Shown: positions 52,501 through 62,775 of the stretch, piece after piece
Position numbering within the stretch: position 1 is the first letter of the stretch
How the letters are laid out: every line of letters begins with the position of its first letter
Source of the DNA: Artemisia argyi
Lineage: Eukaryota; Streptophyta; Magnoliopsida; Asterales; Asteraceae
Assembly: GCA_030686995.1 (NCBI GenBank)
Contig: CM060685.1
Span: 22,428,065-22,492,064 of the forward strand
Length of the DNA: 64,000 bases
Direction of reading: 5' to 3'
The notes under the pieces: model-generated
Databases searched by the model: none
The model's input: only the letters and a program-made list of their open reading frames with translations
What the model was told of the DNA's origin: nothing
Position numbers and translations under genes: made by a program

Positions 52501-54394
52501 CCACACCAGTCAGGGAGTATACTGCTACACAAAAATGCCTTTTGGCCTCAAGAATGCAGGCGCAACATACCAACGACTGGTGGACACAGCCTTCGAAAAA
52601 CAAGTAGGCCGCAACCTGGAAGTCTATGTTGATGACCTTGTGATCAAGAGCCATACAGAGGACGAGTTAGTGCGCGACATCGAGGAAACATTCCGGATGT
52701 TGGGGCGGATCAACATGAAGTTAAATCCAAAAAAGTGTACCTTCGGCGCGACCGAAGGGATGTTCCTTGGATACTTGATAGAACCAGATGGAATCAAGCC
52801 TTGCCCAGAAAAAACAAAGGCTGTTATCGATCTTCCCTCCCCGCGCACACTCAAAGAAGTCCAATCATTGAATGGAAAGTTAGCAGGACTAAACCGTTTT
52901 TTATCTAAGTCAGCAGACAAATCTCTTCCCCTTTTTAAAACACTCACGAAGTGCACAAAAAAGGGAGACTTTCGCTGGACAATTGAAGCGGAGGAAGCTT
53001 TCCAACAACTCAAAAACCATCTGGCATCTCTTCCCAAACTTGTTGCACCGCGACCAGGGGAAGAACTAATCATGTACTTATCAGCAACCCATGGAGCAGT
53101 GAGCGCCGTATTATTGATAGACAGAAACTCCGTTCAGACACCCATATATTTCGTAAGCAAAGCTCTGAAGAAAACAGAGACTAACTACAGCGCTATGGAA
53201 AAGCTGGTCTTGGCTCTAGTGTTCGCAGCCAAAAGGCTGCGCAGATACTTTCAGGCGCATCCAATAGTTGTAATCACTGATCAGCCAATCAAACAGGTTA
53301 TCTCTAAGCCTGACGCATCGGGACGCTTACAAAAATGGAGTGTACTGTTAAGTGAGTACAACATCTCATACAGACCGCGCACTGCAATCAAAGGACAAAT
53401 TCTCGCTGATTTTATCGTGGAAAAGCCAGACAGCGACAGCCCGACATCTGTAGCTAAAACAGATTTACAGGAACCCTGGATCCTGTTCACAGATGGATCT
53501 TCATGTGTAGAAGGATCAGGCGCAGGCCTTATTCTCACAAATCCAGAAGGTATGGAATTCACCTATGCGCTACGCTTCGAATTCACAGCCACAAACAATG
53601 AGGCAGAATACGAAGCCCTACTAGCCGGATTACGTATTGCAATCCAAATGGGTGTCCGCAACCTAGAAGCAAACGTAGATTCGCGCCTGGTCGCAAACCA
53701 TGTGCTAGGTGAATATGAAGCCAAGGATGAACACATGACCCAATACCTGGAAAAAACAAAGTCTTTGATCAACAACTTTGATAGGTTCACAATAAAACAG
53801 GTGCCTAGAGGAGATAACAAGAAGGCGGACGCACTCAGTAAGATTGCATCCACAAGTTTCGCACACCTCTCAAAACAGGTATTGGTGGAAACCCTAAAAA
53901 ACAAGTCAATCTTGGATAAGGAAATAGCGACGGTGATAGAGGAACAAGACCCTACATGGATGACACCTATCATCGAATTTATCAGCAAAGGGACCCTACC
54001 CCCAGATCAAAAAGACGCTCGCAGAATACGGCGCACAGCACAGCGATTTGAATTACGCGACAACGTACTCTATCGGCGATCTTTCTTACAGCCATGGCTC
54101 AGATGTGTTGGACCCCTCCAAGCAGACTATGTACTCCGCGAAATTCACGCTGGGTCATGTAGTATGCACTCAGGGCCACGATCCGTGGTGGCAAGCGCTT
54201 TAAGGTCAGGATACTATTGGCCAACAATGCACCGCGATGCACGCGATCTGATAAGAAAATGCAGCAACTGCCAAGTACATAGGCCTATTCCGCGCCGACC
54301 ACAACACGAACTAACACCAATTACTTCACCATGGCCATTTTACAAATGGGGTATTGACATCGCAGGACCTTTTCCCGTGCAGCCGGAGGAATAA
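49565..54394 (+). CDS. Tat gag-protease-RT-RNase H-aRNase H-integrase N-terminus
   Basis: One frame of 1609 codons starting 34 bases after the primer site core. Residues 1-300 are Pro/Arg/Ser-rich with repeats of an IHDRLG/IQDRLG motif. Gag capsid spans about 315-480 (YDGTGDPDDHLKIFE); a zinc-knuckle-like CEYHGQKGHTTNEC is near 549. Protease IDGGASADIL is near 662. RT has MCVDFTDLNKACPQ near 921 and catalytic YVDDLVIKS near 1020. The first RNase H reads MYLSATHGAVSAV, with Ser where the catalytic Asp is expected, as in Tat elements. The second, archaeal-type RNase H keeps ILFTDGSS, NNEAEYEAL and NVDSRLV (about 1307-1440). Integrase zinc finger (CSNCQVH) and first Asp (GIDIAGPFP) follow; then a frameshift ends the frame. 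Confidence 0.93.
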   Translation: MTKNKNSSQRTPQSEKRDHQRKNQQDPTSRQVAGTTSTPGHHEAGTTQPPPAVELPRINLEVPSVEELQRTLFTTPHQAIPAVNNTVPPGAPDRNRAPDTEAEVLAITEDAPNLTLGNFVSQNYETLTALMQEEATRRAGADLQTRLNFGPEREPSPPRHPRGRRTERTTVHDRLGAVPDSQNSGNSGRRTNVHSRLGSRGIHDRLGPQHSPSQGSSKPESRRIQDRLGRRRSPSRDPSGSSSERSRRKRRKRDYSFSSDSSDNEDKETGHWKSRGRRREEENEDISLPWRRQKIDAFTRRISDYSDRKRRRMPANVKTYDGTGDPDDHLKIFESAATIENWPQPVWCHMFNSTLVGNARTWFSKLPRRSIGGFEELRKAFRHNFTQRKKCAKNPVELARVRQRQGESTSAFLERFKDECIQVKACPEILKISGFMNGINNPELIRKLNDKVPQTFDDLTKRTRSFIQGEAAAADSKKGYSNYRQQEQPRKQSNDQNNNRSRNYRSGRDNDKYTPLTKTPREIFVTEGANFPKPPPMRTSEEKLQGGGYCEYHGQKGHTTNECVQLKQLIEKLVREGRMDHLVKNIKEGKDKQRNRGKKEPPKEKVDTIYMIQSWQRRIKQKVSQQFSPEKEISFPTIAADNAVMEPLTIEIHTGGHDIHRMYIDGGASADILYDHCFKRLRPELRSQLIPAMTSLTGFTGEKIWPMGQLRLLVVVGDEQHSTAAWINFMVIKSPSPYNGIIGRPGISSMRAVPSTAHGMLKFPVEGGIVTLYNTTVPPREYIAVTTEAETNPEQRTEKVPNLKVAIHPDYPEQQVSIGGSLSDKGKATVCALLQRNLDIFAWEPKHMTGVPRSVTEHKLQIRQGYPPIRQKKRGQAPDRAKAILEEVHKLVDACIMREVYYHDWLSNPVMVKKSDGSWRMCVDFTDLNKACPQDCYPLPEIDWKVESLCGYPFKCFLDAYKGYHQIQMAVEDEEKTAFHTSQGVYCYTKMPFGLKNAGATYQRLVDTAFEKQVGRNLEVYVDDLVIKSHTEDELVRDIEETFRMLGRINMKLNPKKCTFGATEGMFLGYLIEPDGIKPCPEKTKAVIDLPSPRTLKEVQSLNGKLAGLNRFLSKSADKSLPLFKTLTKCTKKGDFRWTIEAEEAFQQLKNHLASLPKLVAPRPGEELIMYLSATHGAVSAVLLIDRNSVQTPIYFVSKALKKTETNYSAMEKLVLALVFAAKRLRRYFQAHPIVVITDQPIKQVISKPDASGRLQKWSVLLSEYNISYRPRTAIKGQILADFIVEKPDSDSPTSVAKTDLQEPWILFTDGSSCVEGSGAGLILTNPEGMEFTYALRFEFTATNNEAEYEALLAGLRIAIQMGVRNLEANVDSRLVANHVLGEYEAKDEHMTQYLEKTKSLINNFDRFTIKQVPRGDNKKADALSKIASTSFAHLSKQVLVETLKNKSILDKEIATVIEEQDPTWMTPIIEFISKGTLPPDQKDARRIRRTAQRFELRDNVLYRRSFLQPWLRCVGPLQADYVLREIHAGSCSMHSGPRSVVASALRSGYYWPTMHRDARDLIRKCSNCQVHRPIPRRPQHELTPITSPWPFYKWGIDIAGPFPVQPEE

Positions 54395-55188
54395 AATTCC
54401 TCATTGTAGCCATAAACTACTTTACAAAATGGATCGAAGCAAAAGCAGTGGTGAACATTACGGGAAACCAAGTCAAACGCTTTGTTTGGGACAATATTGT
54501 CTGTCGCTTCGGCCTACCGGGCGAGATCGTATCAGACAACGGAAAACAATTCTGTGATAACCCATTCAAAGATTGGTGCGCACAATTGAACATCACACAA
54601 CACTTTGCTTCAGTCAAACACCCACAAACCAATGGTCTAGTTGAACGCGCAAATCGCAGTCTAGGCGAAGGAATAAAAGCGCGCCTTGACAGACACAAAA
54701 GAAAGTGGGTAGATGAGCTCTCGCACGTCTTGTGGGCGCATCGCACGTCAATCAAAACCAGTATTGGCGACACGCCATTCTCCCTAGTCTACGAAACAGA
54801 AGCCGTCATACCAGCCGAGATAGGAATGCCAACTATACGCACAGCAGAGGTCAACGTCACAACAAATGACGAGGAACGGCGCATAGACTTAGATATACTG
54901 GAAGAAAGGCGCGAACGCGCAGCTATACGCGAAGCAAAAGCCAAGGCAAACATGAAGAAGTATTATGATGCAAAAGTCAAACACACTTCATTCAGACCAG
55001 GAGACTTTGTTTATCGCGCCAACGATGCGAGCCACGCAGAAGACACGGGCAAACTAGGACCCAAATGGGAAGGACCTTACGAGGTCACAGATGCGCTCGG
55101 CAACGGCGCATACAGGCTGCGCGATATGGAAGGTCACAACCTGGCGCGCACCTGGAACATTTGCAATCTCAAAAAATGTTACTTTTAG
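54391..55188 (+). pseudogene. Tat integrase core and C-terminus, out of frame
   Basis: Reading resumes one frame over from about 54391 (IKFLIVAINYFTKWIEAKAV). It contains the second Asp in IVSDNGKQF and the Glu in GLVERANRSLGEG, then a C-terminal domain (FRPGDFVYRANDAS) ending NICNLKKCYF at 55188. The single-base shift around 54381-54390 is the only coding lesion seen in pol, so the copy lost autonomy very recently or the base is an assembly slip in a G/A run. Confidence 0.9.
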
Positions 55189-55807
55189 GCTACGGCCCTT
55201 ACACAAACACCCTCACACCCTACGAGGTGCCCAATAAGTGTTTGTCTTTCTTTTCTTTTTTAGGAATTACGTTTTCTATTTTTTCAACAAACTTGCAAGT
55301 ATTAATAAAATGTTATGGTTTCTAGCTAACTCCATAGCGCACTTTTACTTTATTGCATATATGTCAATATTGTCTATCTTATATTTTTGCCTACATGGCG
55401 TGCATGCACCACTTAAAGACCCACGAAGGCATAAAGGATAAGTTAACCTACTAATTGACTTGTTGAATAAGAGGGTTGCAAACCCATCAACATTGGATCA
55501 CGTATCCTTGCTAAGCGCCTTACTCTTGAGACGTCAAAGTAAGTTTCACATGCGCACCCCACGACGGATGCGCATATACCAAGTACACCGTACAAGCTTA
55601 GCAACATAACGAGCCAAGACACTTGGTCAAATAATAAAACTTCGCAAACAATGCAAGTATATTTAAGTTACGCACTTAAAAGACTTAGTAAATAAACAAA
55701 CTTCGCAAACAATGCAAACATATTTGAGTCATGAACTTAAAATAAAAATGTATCTTATTCCATATTTATTAAAATTACAAGGAAAAATACATACATTTAC
55801 ATACAAC
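55189..55807. other. Tat element spacer after pol
   Basis: No gene. Contains repeated actt/cgcaaacaatgcaa phrases at about 55645 and 55700. It is probably the 3' untranslated region shared by pol (plus) and the antisense gene (minus). Confidence 0.5.
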
Positions 55808-58414
55808 CTATATACTATGGCGGTGATCATGGCTCTCTTCTGGTGCAGCGGAACTACCCGCCTCCTTCAGCTTACTTAAGGTTATAGCGTCCTTGAGCGA
55901 AACGGTTGGAACACTCACAGCCACGCCATCAGATCGAGGAAGGTGTGCAGCACCAATGCCGCACATCACAGCCTTGCCCTTAATACCCTTCTTTATGGCA
56001 ACCCTTTGCTCGTGACGCTCCAGCACCTCCTTCAAAGGAACCTCCTTCTCCAAAGCAAAAGGCTTGAGGATATCACGGGGCCGCGCAAAAACTGGAACTT
56101 GCAGCTGCGAGACATCAGGCTTTAGATAATAATCTAACTCCTCTTCTGCATTCTCCTCAAGATGACGCTGCAACGTCAGACCCGCCATGAGCACATCAAT
56201 AGGGTCATCTTGGTCGCGTTCCAACTTCCCTATATGCGGCAGCTCCAGAACCTTCAACCCCGCCATCGCCTGCACCAGCTCATCATACGCTGTTGCGCTA
56301 TAACCAGGAATCTCCGCCAAGTCCTTCTCCAACAACTTGGCCTCACGGAGCTCCTCCACAGCCTGCGAACGGCCACGCGCCATCGCGCAGTGAACAACCT
56401 TCCCAAAGGCTTCCACCACCTCCGCAGACTCTAAAGTACTTAGAGCTGCCAGACGAAGCCCATGGCTGATCAACCACCTGCATTTTCAAAGTGATAAAAG
56501 GGGTAAGATATACAATAGGGCAAAAAAGCAACCTTAAAAGACAAGGGTGTAAGAATACCTGCGCTCGGCTATCGTAGACATAAGATGAGGGTACAACTCC
56601 TCGTCATACTCGATGCTGAGGGCGCGCAGCTTCTCCTCATACATCACGAGTGTCTTCTCCATGCGCTCCTTGAACTCTTGCAGGCTAGCATAATGCTCTG
56701 CCTTTTTCTCTTCAAGATACGACACCGACCATGACGCCTTTGCCTTTACCTGCTCAAGCTTCCCCCTCGCGTACAGCAGGTCAGCCAAAATGCTCATCTT
56801 ATCTTGAGCAATCTTCTCAGCATAGGCCTTCGAGGCCCCTAGCTCCGCCTGCGCACCAGCCAACTGCGCACGGAGGGTCCCCAACTCCTCCTCCTTCTGG
56901 GCAAGAGCACGGCTCTCCCCAGCATACTTCCCCTTTAGCTGAGCAACAAGCTCAGCTTGGCGGGCGGTAGTCGCAGCCAGCTCATCCATCAGCTGTTGCG
57001 CCTCACCACCATCAGCAGTCTTGGTATTCCCCTCCTTGTTTTCATCCTGCGGAGAGGAAACTTCATCATCCTTTGCGCCATCATCCCTACGCAACACAGC
57101 CAATAATCACAACAAATAATAATAAAGGAAAAAGAGAGAGGACCACTAATTTAAACTTACAAAAACGGGGAAGTGTCATCCATCTTCAACCGAGCGCCGG
57201 AGGTCGCAGTCTCCTCTGCGTTCGACTCCGCGTCTCCAATGACGTGTCGGCGCCTCTTCCTATTGCCACTCCCACCAGCCTCAGCCTTGCGCTTTGAACT
57301 CTGCGCAACCTCCTCTCTCAGCACCTCCTCAGGCCTCAGGATCCGAATGCTATCAGATGACCCTGAGCGCGCCTCTTCATGCGCCACCTCCACCTCGGGC
57401 ACCGACTTCTCAGTAGGCTCCGCCACCACCTCAGGAGCTACAGTCTGCACAGGCGTCACTACGAGTGGGGGCGTATCCTCAGGGGCGGCCGAGGGCAGAG
57501 CAGTCAAATGCCCCGCGGTCGCGTCAAGTAGGGGCGGCTCCCCTTCCCTCAAGGGACGAACCCCTATGGTGACCTGCTTTGGTTTGTCAAGCTTCACCAC
57601 TGTGAACAAGTCCATCTCTGCACATATAAAAATAAAGCAAGCAAACAACGAAGGTTAGTTAGCACATGCGCGCAGAAAAAAGAATGAAATACTTACAAAC
57701 AATTACAAAGGATGAACACCCACCCCGGCCATCCTCACTTAGGAAAGTGGGAACCTCATCTGCTGCGCCAAAATACGCGCGACTCAATCCTACATGAACC
57801 AAAAACTCCTCCGGATAAGGGTTAATGGCCAATCGATTGGCATCTAACGTCTGCGCGTCAGCAATCTTATATGAACCGGGTGCGGGACGCCCATCCTTTG
57901 GTAAGGACGCCTGAGTATAAAACTCAAAATTGGAGGGAAAGACCACGTCGTCTACCCAAAAGAAATATTCCCTCCAATTCTTGAGTGCGTCAACTTTTTC
58001 CGTATAACACTGAAACGCCCCCGGGCGCTTCGCAAAGGATACCCAACCGTTTGACCACGTTGAGTGGTAAAAGGAGCGGAACAAGTCTACGGTGGGTTCT
58101 ATCGCCAATAAACGGCAGTTTATCTCGAAATTCGACACCTTCGCCGCACCTATACAGTGCAGCTGAGAGATGTGAAGGCGATAGTGATTGAGCAAATCGC
58201 TCAGAAATACAGATATAGGTACGCGGTAGTTAGCGTACTCAAGAAATTTCTTGTATAAACCTATCTTCCCTTCAGGGAAGTCTGCTATACATGCATCGAC
58301 ATCTGGCGCCTCTGGATGTACATCCAAAGGCACAAAATAGTCGGAAGAAAAATGCATCACATCCTCGACAGACATCACAGAGCGAAACTCATCTAACTGA
58401 GCGACAATTTTCAT
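55808..58414 (-). CDS. Antisense four-exon gene of the Tat element (PF04195-like putative gypsy-type transposon protein)
   Basis: Exons (minus strand): 58414-57724, 57617-57161, 57086-56559, 56477-55808. Phases run 1, 2, 2 and the total is 2346 bases, exactly 782 codons with stop. Exon 1 (MKIVAQLDEF; RVPISVFLSDLLNHY; SFAKRPGAF) matches the N-terminal domain long catalogued as putative gypsy-type transposon. Exon 2 starts EMDLFTVV and is acidic and low-complexity, with a basic KRKAEAGGSGNRKRRRH patch, possibly nuclear targeting. Exon 3 is a long coiled coil. Exon 4 starts WLISHGLRLA. Donors GTGGGT, GTAAGT, GTATTC; acceptors GTGCAG, GCGTAG, ATGCAG. The first donor is the least certain: the nearby GTAAGT would create a stop. 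An in-frame ATG at 58474 could add 20 residues. Function is unknown; antisense accessory ORFs are known in Tat-lineage elements. Unlike pol, this gene has no lesion. Confidence 0.8.
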
Positions 58415-58560
58415 CTTAAACCTACGAAGACGCACACAAAAATTACCTACGAAGGTCAAAAGGTTTTCTCGCAAAAAAACGCTCTAAAACTGAAGAAGAA
58501 GGTGAATAGTAGTTGTGTGTGTGTTTTTACTGTGTGTGTAAAAATCGGAGGCGGTGACCC

Positions 58561-58567
58561 TTATATA
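58561..58567 (-). promoter_or_regulatory. TATA box of the antisense gene
   Basis: Minus strand reads CCCCTATATAAGGG. It lies about 90 bases before the ATG at 58474 and 150 before that at 58414, fitting a plant core promoter independent of the LTRs. Confidence 0.6.
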
Positions 58568-58829
58568 GGGGTGGTAAAAACCCTAATCCCTATCCACGTG
58601 GAACCCACTCACAGTGATCGTGTGGCTGGAAGGTGAAAAGGTACATGCACTTTTTCCCGAATTCCAAGAGATACGTGGACACCACCCCCGATTTCCGAGG
58701 CAATTATTTTGAACCTATTAGGTGCATTGCACCTCCAAAAAGGCGGTAACAATTTGTTTAATTTCCCGCCACGCTTACCGCTGCTGATATTAAGTCTAGT
58801 ACCCGCGGCTACGCGCCGCGCACACTAGA

Positions 58830-58840
58830 CTGGGGGGACA
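58830..58840 (+). other. Tat polypurine tract
   Basis: CTGGGGGGACA directly before the 3' LTR. Confidence 0.8.
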
Positions 58841-59336
58841 TGATGACATATAGCCTATATTTGGGCTGCAAGCCCAAATGATAAACATTACTTACACCTA
58901 AGCCCATCACGAATGGGCTACCATGACAATGGTATGGGCCGTAGTATCAACGCTTTGGGCTCATGAAGCTCAAGTGCCCAATCTAACCCACCGGGTACAC
59001 GATAAGGATTATCTATTCAAGGAATAGATATCCTTACCTTAGATAAGCACTATGCGTGCGAAGAGTAAGGAGCAAGAAACACGGTTTCTTAGCCCCTATA
59101 TATAGAATCATACGATTCTCATTCAAGGTACGATTTACAAAATCCCTAACTCTTCAACTAAAAGCCTAATTCGATTACTTACTCTCACGCCGGAGTCTAA
59201 TCGGGGGAGACAATCCCTCGATAAGCCTAACGCTGTTGTTCTATTTTTCTTAGTACGCAGGTAACAAAGTGCTAAGGAACGAATTGATATAAGAGCAAAG
59301 CCCAACAACCAGGTACGCCCAACTTTTGTATCAACA
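58841..59336 (+). repeat. Tat element 3' LTR (496 bp)
   Basis: Same length as the 5' LTR, with four substitutions by eye (at 58848, 58975, about 59077 and 59232). Confidence 0.93.
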
Positions 59337-61085
59337 AGTATACTGAAAAAATAAATTGTTTGGTTGTGATAGAAGAAATAAGGGCGATGATATGATGCAA
59401 ACTGCTGTGTATTTTTTATATTACATGTAGATTCAAGAAAGTGTTATTGTTTATGAATAGCAACAAAAAACACAAGAGGCAAAAGATGTAAAATGCGAAG
59501 AATAATGTATTTTAGGTATTTTATAAGAATTTATCGTTGAGCCAAAGGCCAAGATTAAAAAAAAAAAAAAAAAAAAAAAGGAGGATAATTAGTCGTCAAA
59601 AATTGAACCAAAGACCTCCCGGATAATGGTGGTTCGCTTATAGACTCCCGTCATCCCTATACAAAACTTTACAATGAAACAAACATATCCCATATAGATG
59701 TGTTATGGGATAGTTGTTATTGTATGGGCTAAAACTATTTATAAACTATTTGTGATCCTTATTACTCCGTAGTATAACTTTTTCAATCTTAGATAGATGC
59801 ACCAAAATTTATATCATGTTATTAACGGTTTATACATCGTTATTTTATGCTATATAATTTCGTTTGTTTTACGTCATTTTCAAAAATACAAATTAAGAAC
59901 TTTGGTGAAAGGTAAAGTATTATTGACAATCCTCATGAGTGTCAAGAGTCATCTCAATTAGTTTGAATGGTACATTTAGCATGATTGAATTGTAGAATGG
60001 TAAGAGCTTAAATGACCAAAGTTGTATATATGTACTCAATTTATACCTTAATTACATGGAGGGATATGCCTTGGTTCATTTCTGTAGCATGTCACTGCCG
60101 AATCAGCATGACATTGTATGGTAACGGTTTTTGGATATACATAGAACATTACTATATATTTAGTTTCATAAAGATGTATGTACAATCTTTGTAAACAAAA
60201 AATATATTGTACCATTTTTTAAGTGACAACAGATGATAAAGATGTTTTTGTAAATGAAGAAGGTATTTAACAAAAATTAAAAAAAAAATAAAAAAAAATC
60301 GAAGAATTTTATATCAATTTTCAAATACACGCTGGTCATCAAAGTTTCATTCTTTTAGTTTTAAAATCTTCGATGAGATGTGTGAATTTGAAAACATAAC
60401 ATTATTCTTACAATGGATAGTCTTAGTCCACTGTACTATATATCCAAGCTAGCAAGATTTCACCTTTTTAACAAATGTGGGACTATGGGATATAAGGTTG
60501 AATTGACCTTAATCAAATAATACTAACAGTCCATGCTACTTAAGTTATATGTTCATTATAGAGCGTTTGTATCTTGAAACTAATCTCATAACTAATGCCA
60601 GAGTTTAAATACGGTAATTAAGTATTGAACTCGAATATCATCTAAAGAGTACACTTTATCACTAATTTCACATGGGTTTACTCTCATGCATAATAACAAT
60701 AGCATCATTTAAATTGCAATCCAAGTTGTGATGTAAGATACTCGTTAATTACTCCAGGCTTGTCTTGTGTACAATGTATTTAATTTGTTGCATTTTAACA
60801 AAATGCATGTAAGTAAAAAACGAAATTTCATAGTGTCTTTGAAAAAGTTGAAAATAAATAAAAAGTTTGGACTTTGGAGTACGAATATTTTTTTTAAGTG
60901 AAAAAAGATGTACCACTAAAAAAATCAAGAATTTATATTAATTTTTCAAGACAATTAGTTATAGAAGTTTGAATTTTTTAGTTTTATAATCAACTTCATC
61001 AACACACAACACAATATGTCTGAAAACATAGAATTACACATGTGTCGTCTGTAATACATGTGAGATCCTCATTCTCTATAGTATA
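59337..61085 (+). repeat. Continuation of the ITPA-linked repeat field
   Basis: No gene. Shares the field phrases, e.g. acatggagggatatgcc near 60054, and cacctttttaacaaatgtggga near 60461. Also an A-run at 59551-59578 and a tRNA-like B box on the minus strand near 59598. The Tat element therefore sits inside or at the edge of the field. Confidence 0.6.
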
Positions 61086-61560
61086 CTAGCAAAGGTACCC
61101 GCGCAATGCGGCGGCGAGTACCCGGTAACTATAATTTGTGGTGAGTAAATGTTGTTCATTTATAAGTTTTTTCTAACAATAACTTTACGAAATAATGACA
61201 AATTTTTATTAAAATAACTATAAACCATAATAATGCAAATTATTTTACATCCAAATAAACATAAGGTTCAAATTAAAGAGGGTAGCATAAGTAGCATCTT
61301 TAATACATAAATTAAAGATAAACGTCAATACAAAATATGTAATTTATATAAACACAAAAATGCCAACTATTAATATGCATCATTAGCTGCAACATCTTTA
61401 TTCGCAAAATCTTTAGACATTGAAATAAAAGTGAAAGGATCATTGGTATCACCAAGAGTAGCTTGAGCATCTTCGTGTGGTGCAACTATCGCCTCATCAT
61501 CGTTGGAGTATCAAGAAGCCTTTTATGAGATCTTCTGTTACTATTGTTAAATCCATTTAC
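61086..61560 (-). mobile_element. Helitron 3' end with a short coding remnant
   Basis: Minus strand ends GGGTACCTTTGCTAG before T, preceded by hairpin CCGC-attgc-GCGG. About 290 bp inside, the minus strand reads NDDEAIVAPHEDAQATLG to KDVAANDAY and a stop at about 61372, and just upstream, one frame over, RRSHKRLLDTP. This resembles the C-terminal tail of a host or Helitron-borne gene but I cannot assign it. The 5' end is not found. Confidence 0.45.
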
Positions 61561-61770
61561 GTTTAGTACAAAACAACACTTTTCTTAAATACATTTATGT
61601 TTAGTACAAAACAACCCCAACAACATATATTTATAACAAAAAATTCGGCTAAAAGCCCAATGATAGCCCAAGTCCACACAACAATGCCCAATATTCATAG
61701 CTTCTTTACCCTAAAAATTCTCATACCCCTAATCTTACTCCTTTACTAAACACACACGCCACCCTCCTTA

Positions 61771-62068
61771 GGGTGGTAGCAACCACACCGGTATGGTCAA
61801 CGGTTTGCCCAAACCGCCGAGGAACACCGCCGCCATCCCAGCGGTTTGGTTGGGAGGTTTGGTTAAGCGGGCAATTTCACTTCGGAGGTTTGGGTCAAAA
61901 TGGAACGTTGGGGCATTGATTGTTTATATTTTTTGGGAGGTATGAAAAAGGTATGGTTGCCACTAAAAAGGGGTTAGGAGGTATGAAAAAGGTATGAGTG
62001 AGGTGGAGTGATATTATCGGTTGGTTAGGAGGTTTGGGTGATCTTCAGAAAGATGGTTGCCACAACCC
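61771..62068. mobile_element. Tourist-like (PIF/Harbinger-type) MITE, 298 bp
   Basis: Ends GGGTGGTAGCAACCAC and (reversed) GGGTTGTGGCAACCAT, flanked by TTA on both sides. Interior has repeated ggaggtatgaaaaaggtatg and ggaggtttgggt phrases; no transposase. Confidence 0.8.
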
Positions 62069-62282
62069 TTATTCCTCCTTCCTCCCAAAACAAAACACAA
62101 ACATGAATGATATCTTCCTTCCTTATAACTTCAAAAACAAGAACATAATCCATCTTTATTACCCCTTAGAATAAAAAAAACGCAGCAATACCCCACCTTA
62201 CACCATCTTTATTACTAAAAAAACATACGTAGCATCAATGCTTCCTTATATCTCCTAAAGCCATCACTACAACAACAACTGC

Positions 62283-62745
62283 TTTTAGCGGGAACATTCC
62301 CTCGCTTTCAGCGGGGACTTCTCCCCGCCCAAACCTTTCAGCGGGGACATGTCCCCGCCGAAAGTGCCTCGCGCAAAGCCCCACGCTGTAAACTTTCGGC
62401 GGCGACGTTCCACTCTTTTGGCGGTGACACGTGGGACCCACGCTGCCAGCGTGGACAATATTGGTCAGGTCAAACTTGCCAGCATGACAAAACTTTTGGC
62501 GGGGACATGTCCCCGCTGAAAGTACTTTTCCAAGTAAATGATGCAAACTTTTGGTGGGGACGCCTCCCCGCTGAAAGTATTTTCCAAGTTTTTATGCAAT
62601 CTTTTGGCGGGGACACTTACCCGCTGAAAGTATTTTCCAAGTTTTTATGTTATCTTTTGGCGGGGACATGTCCCCGTTGAAAGTTGTTCTCACTATTAAT
62701 GCAACAGCCTTTTGGCGGGGACATGTCCCCGCGAAAAGTGTCTGA
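62283..62745. repeat. CACTA subterminal repeats with GGGGACATGTCCCC palindrome
   Basis: The unit, about 25 bp, resembles TTTTGGCGGGGACATGTCC CCGCTGAAAG and occurs at least seven times in whole or part (near 62285, 62338, 62490, 62545, 62603, 62657 and 62713), with a ttttccaagtttttatg spacer repeated. In CACTA elements such motifs bind the transposase. Confidence 0.8.
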
Positions 62746-62775
62746 CCCATTTTGCAGCAAATTGCTGCAAAATGG
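62745..62775. repeat. 31-bp palindrome
   Basis: 15-base arms CCCATTTTGCAGCAA and its exact complement around a single A. A second perfect palindrome, GATTTTTTCCGGAAAAAATC, lies at 62785-62804. Confidence 0.95.

Larger units (their letters stand above)
49033..59336 (+). mobile_element. Ty3 retrotransposon, Tat lineage, nearly intact (10.3 kb)
   Basis: Two 496-bp LTRs enclose primer site, gag-pol, an antisense gene and a polypurine tract. Tat-lineage marks: the TGGCGCC primer site, a degenerate first RNase H followed by a second archaeal-type RNase H before integrase, and long extra DNA after pol. Only four LTR differences are seen by eye (about 0.8 percent), indicating recent insertion. The flanking five bases differ (gatcc left, agtat right), so no target duplication is seen. 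Pol has one frameshift. Confidence 0.92.

Noticed and set aside
50004..53988. Seven minus-strand frames of 62-149 codons
   Set aside because: Shadows of the Tat gag-pol frame; no introns or motifs, unlike the real antisense gene at 55808-58414.
62235..62546. 103-codon minus-strand frame
   Set aside because: Reads through the CACTA terminus and its subterminal repeats.
62265..62745. CRISPR-like array in the regularly repeated palindromes
   Set aside because: Repeats are imperfect, spacers are themselves repeated, and the position next to a CACTA end in plant DNA explains them.
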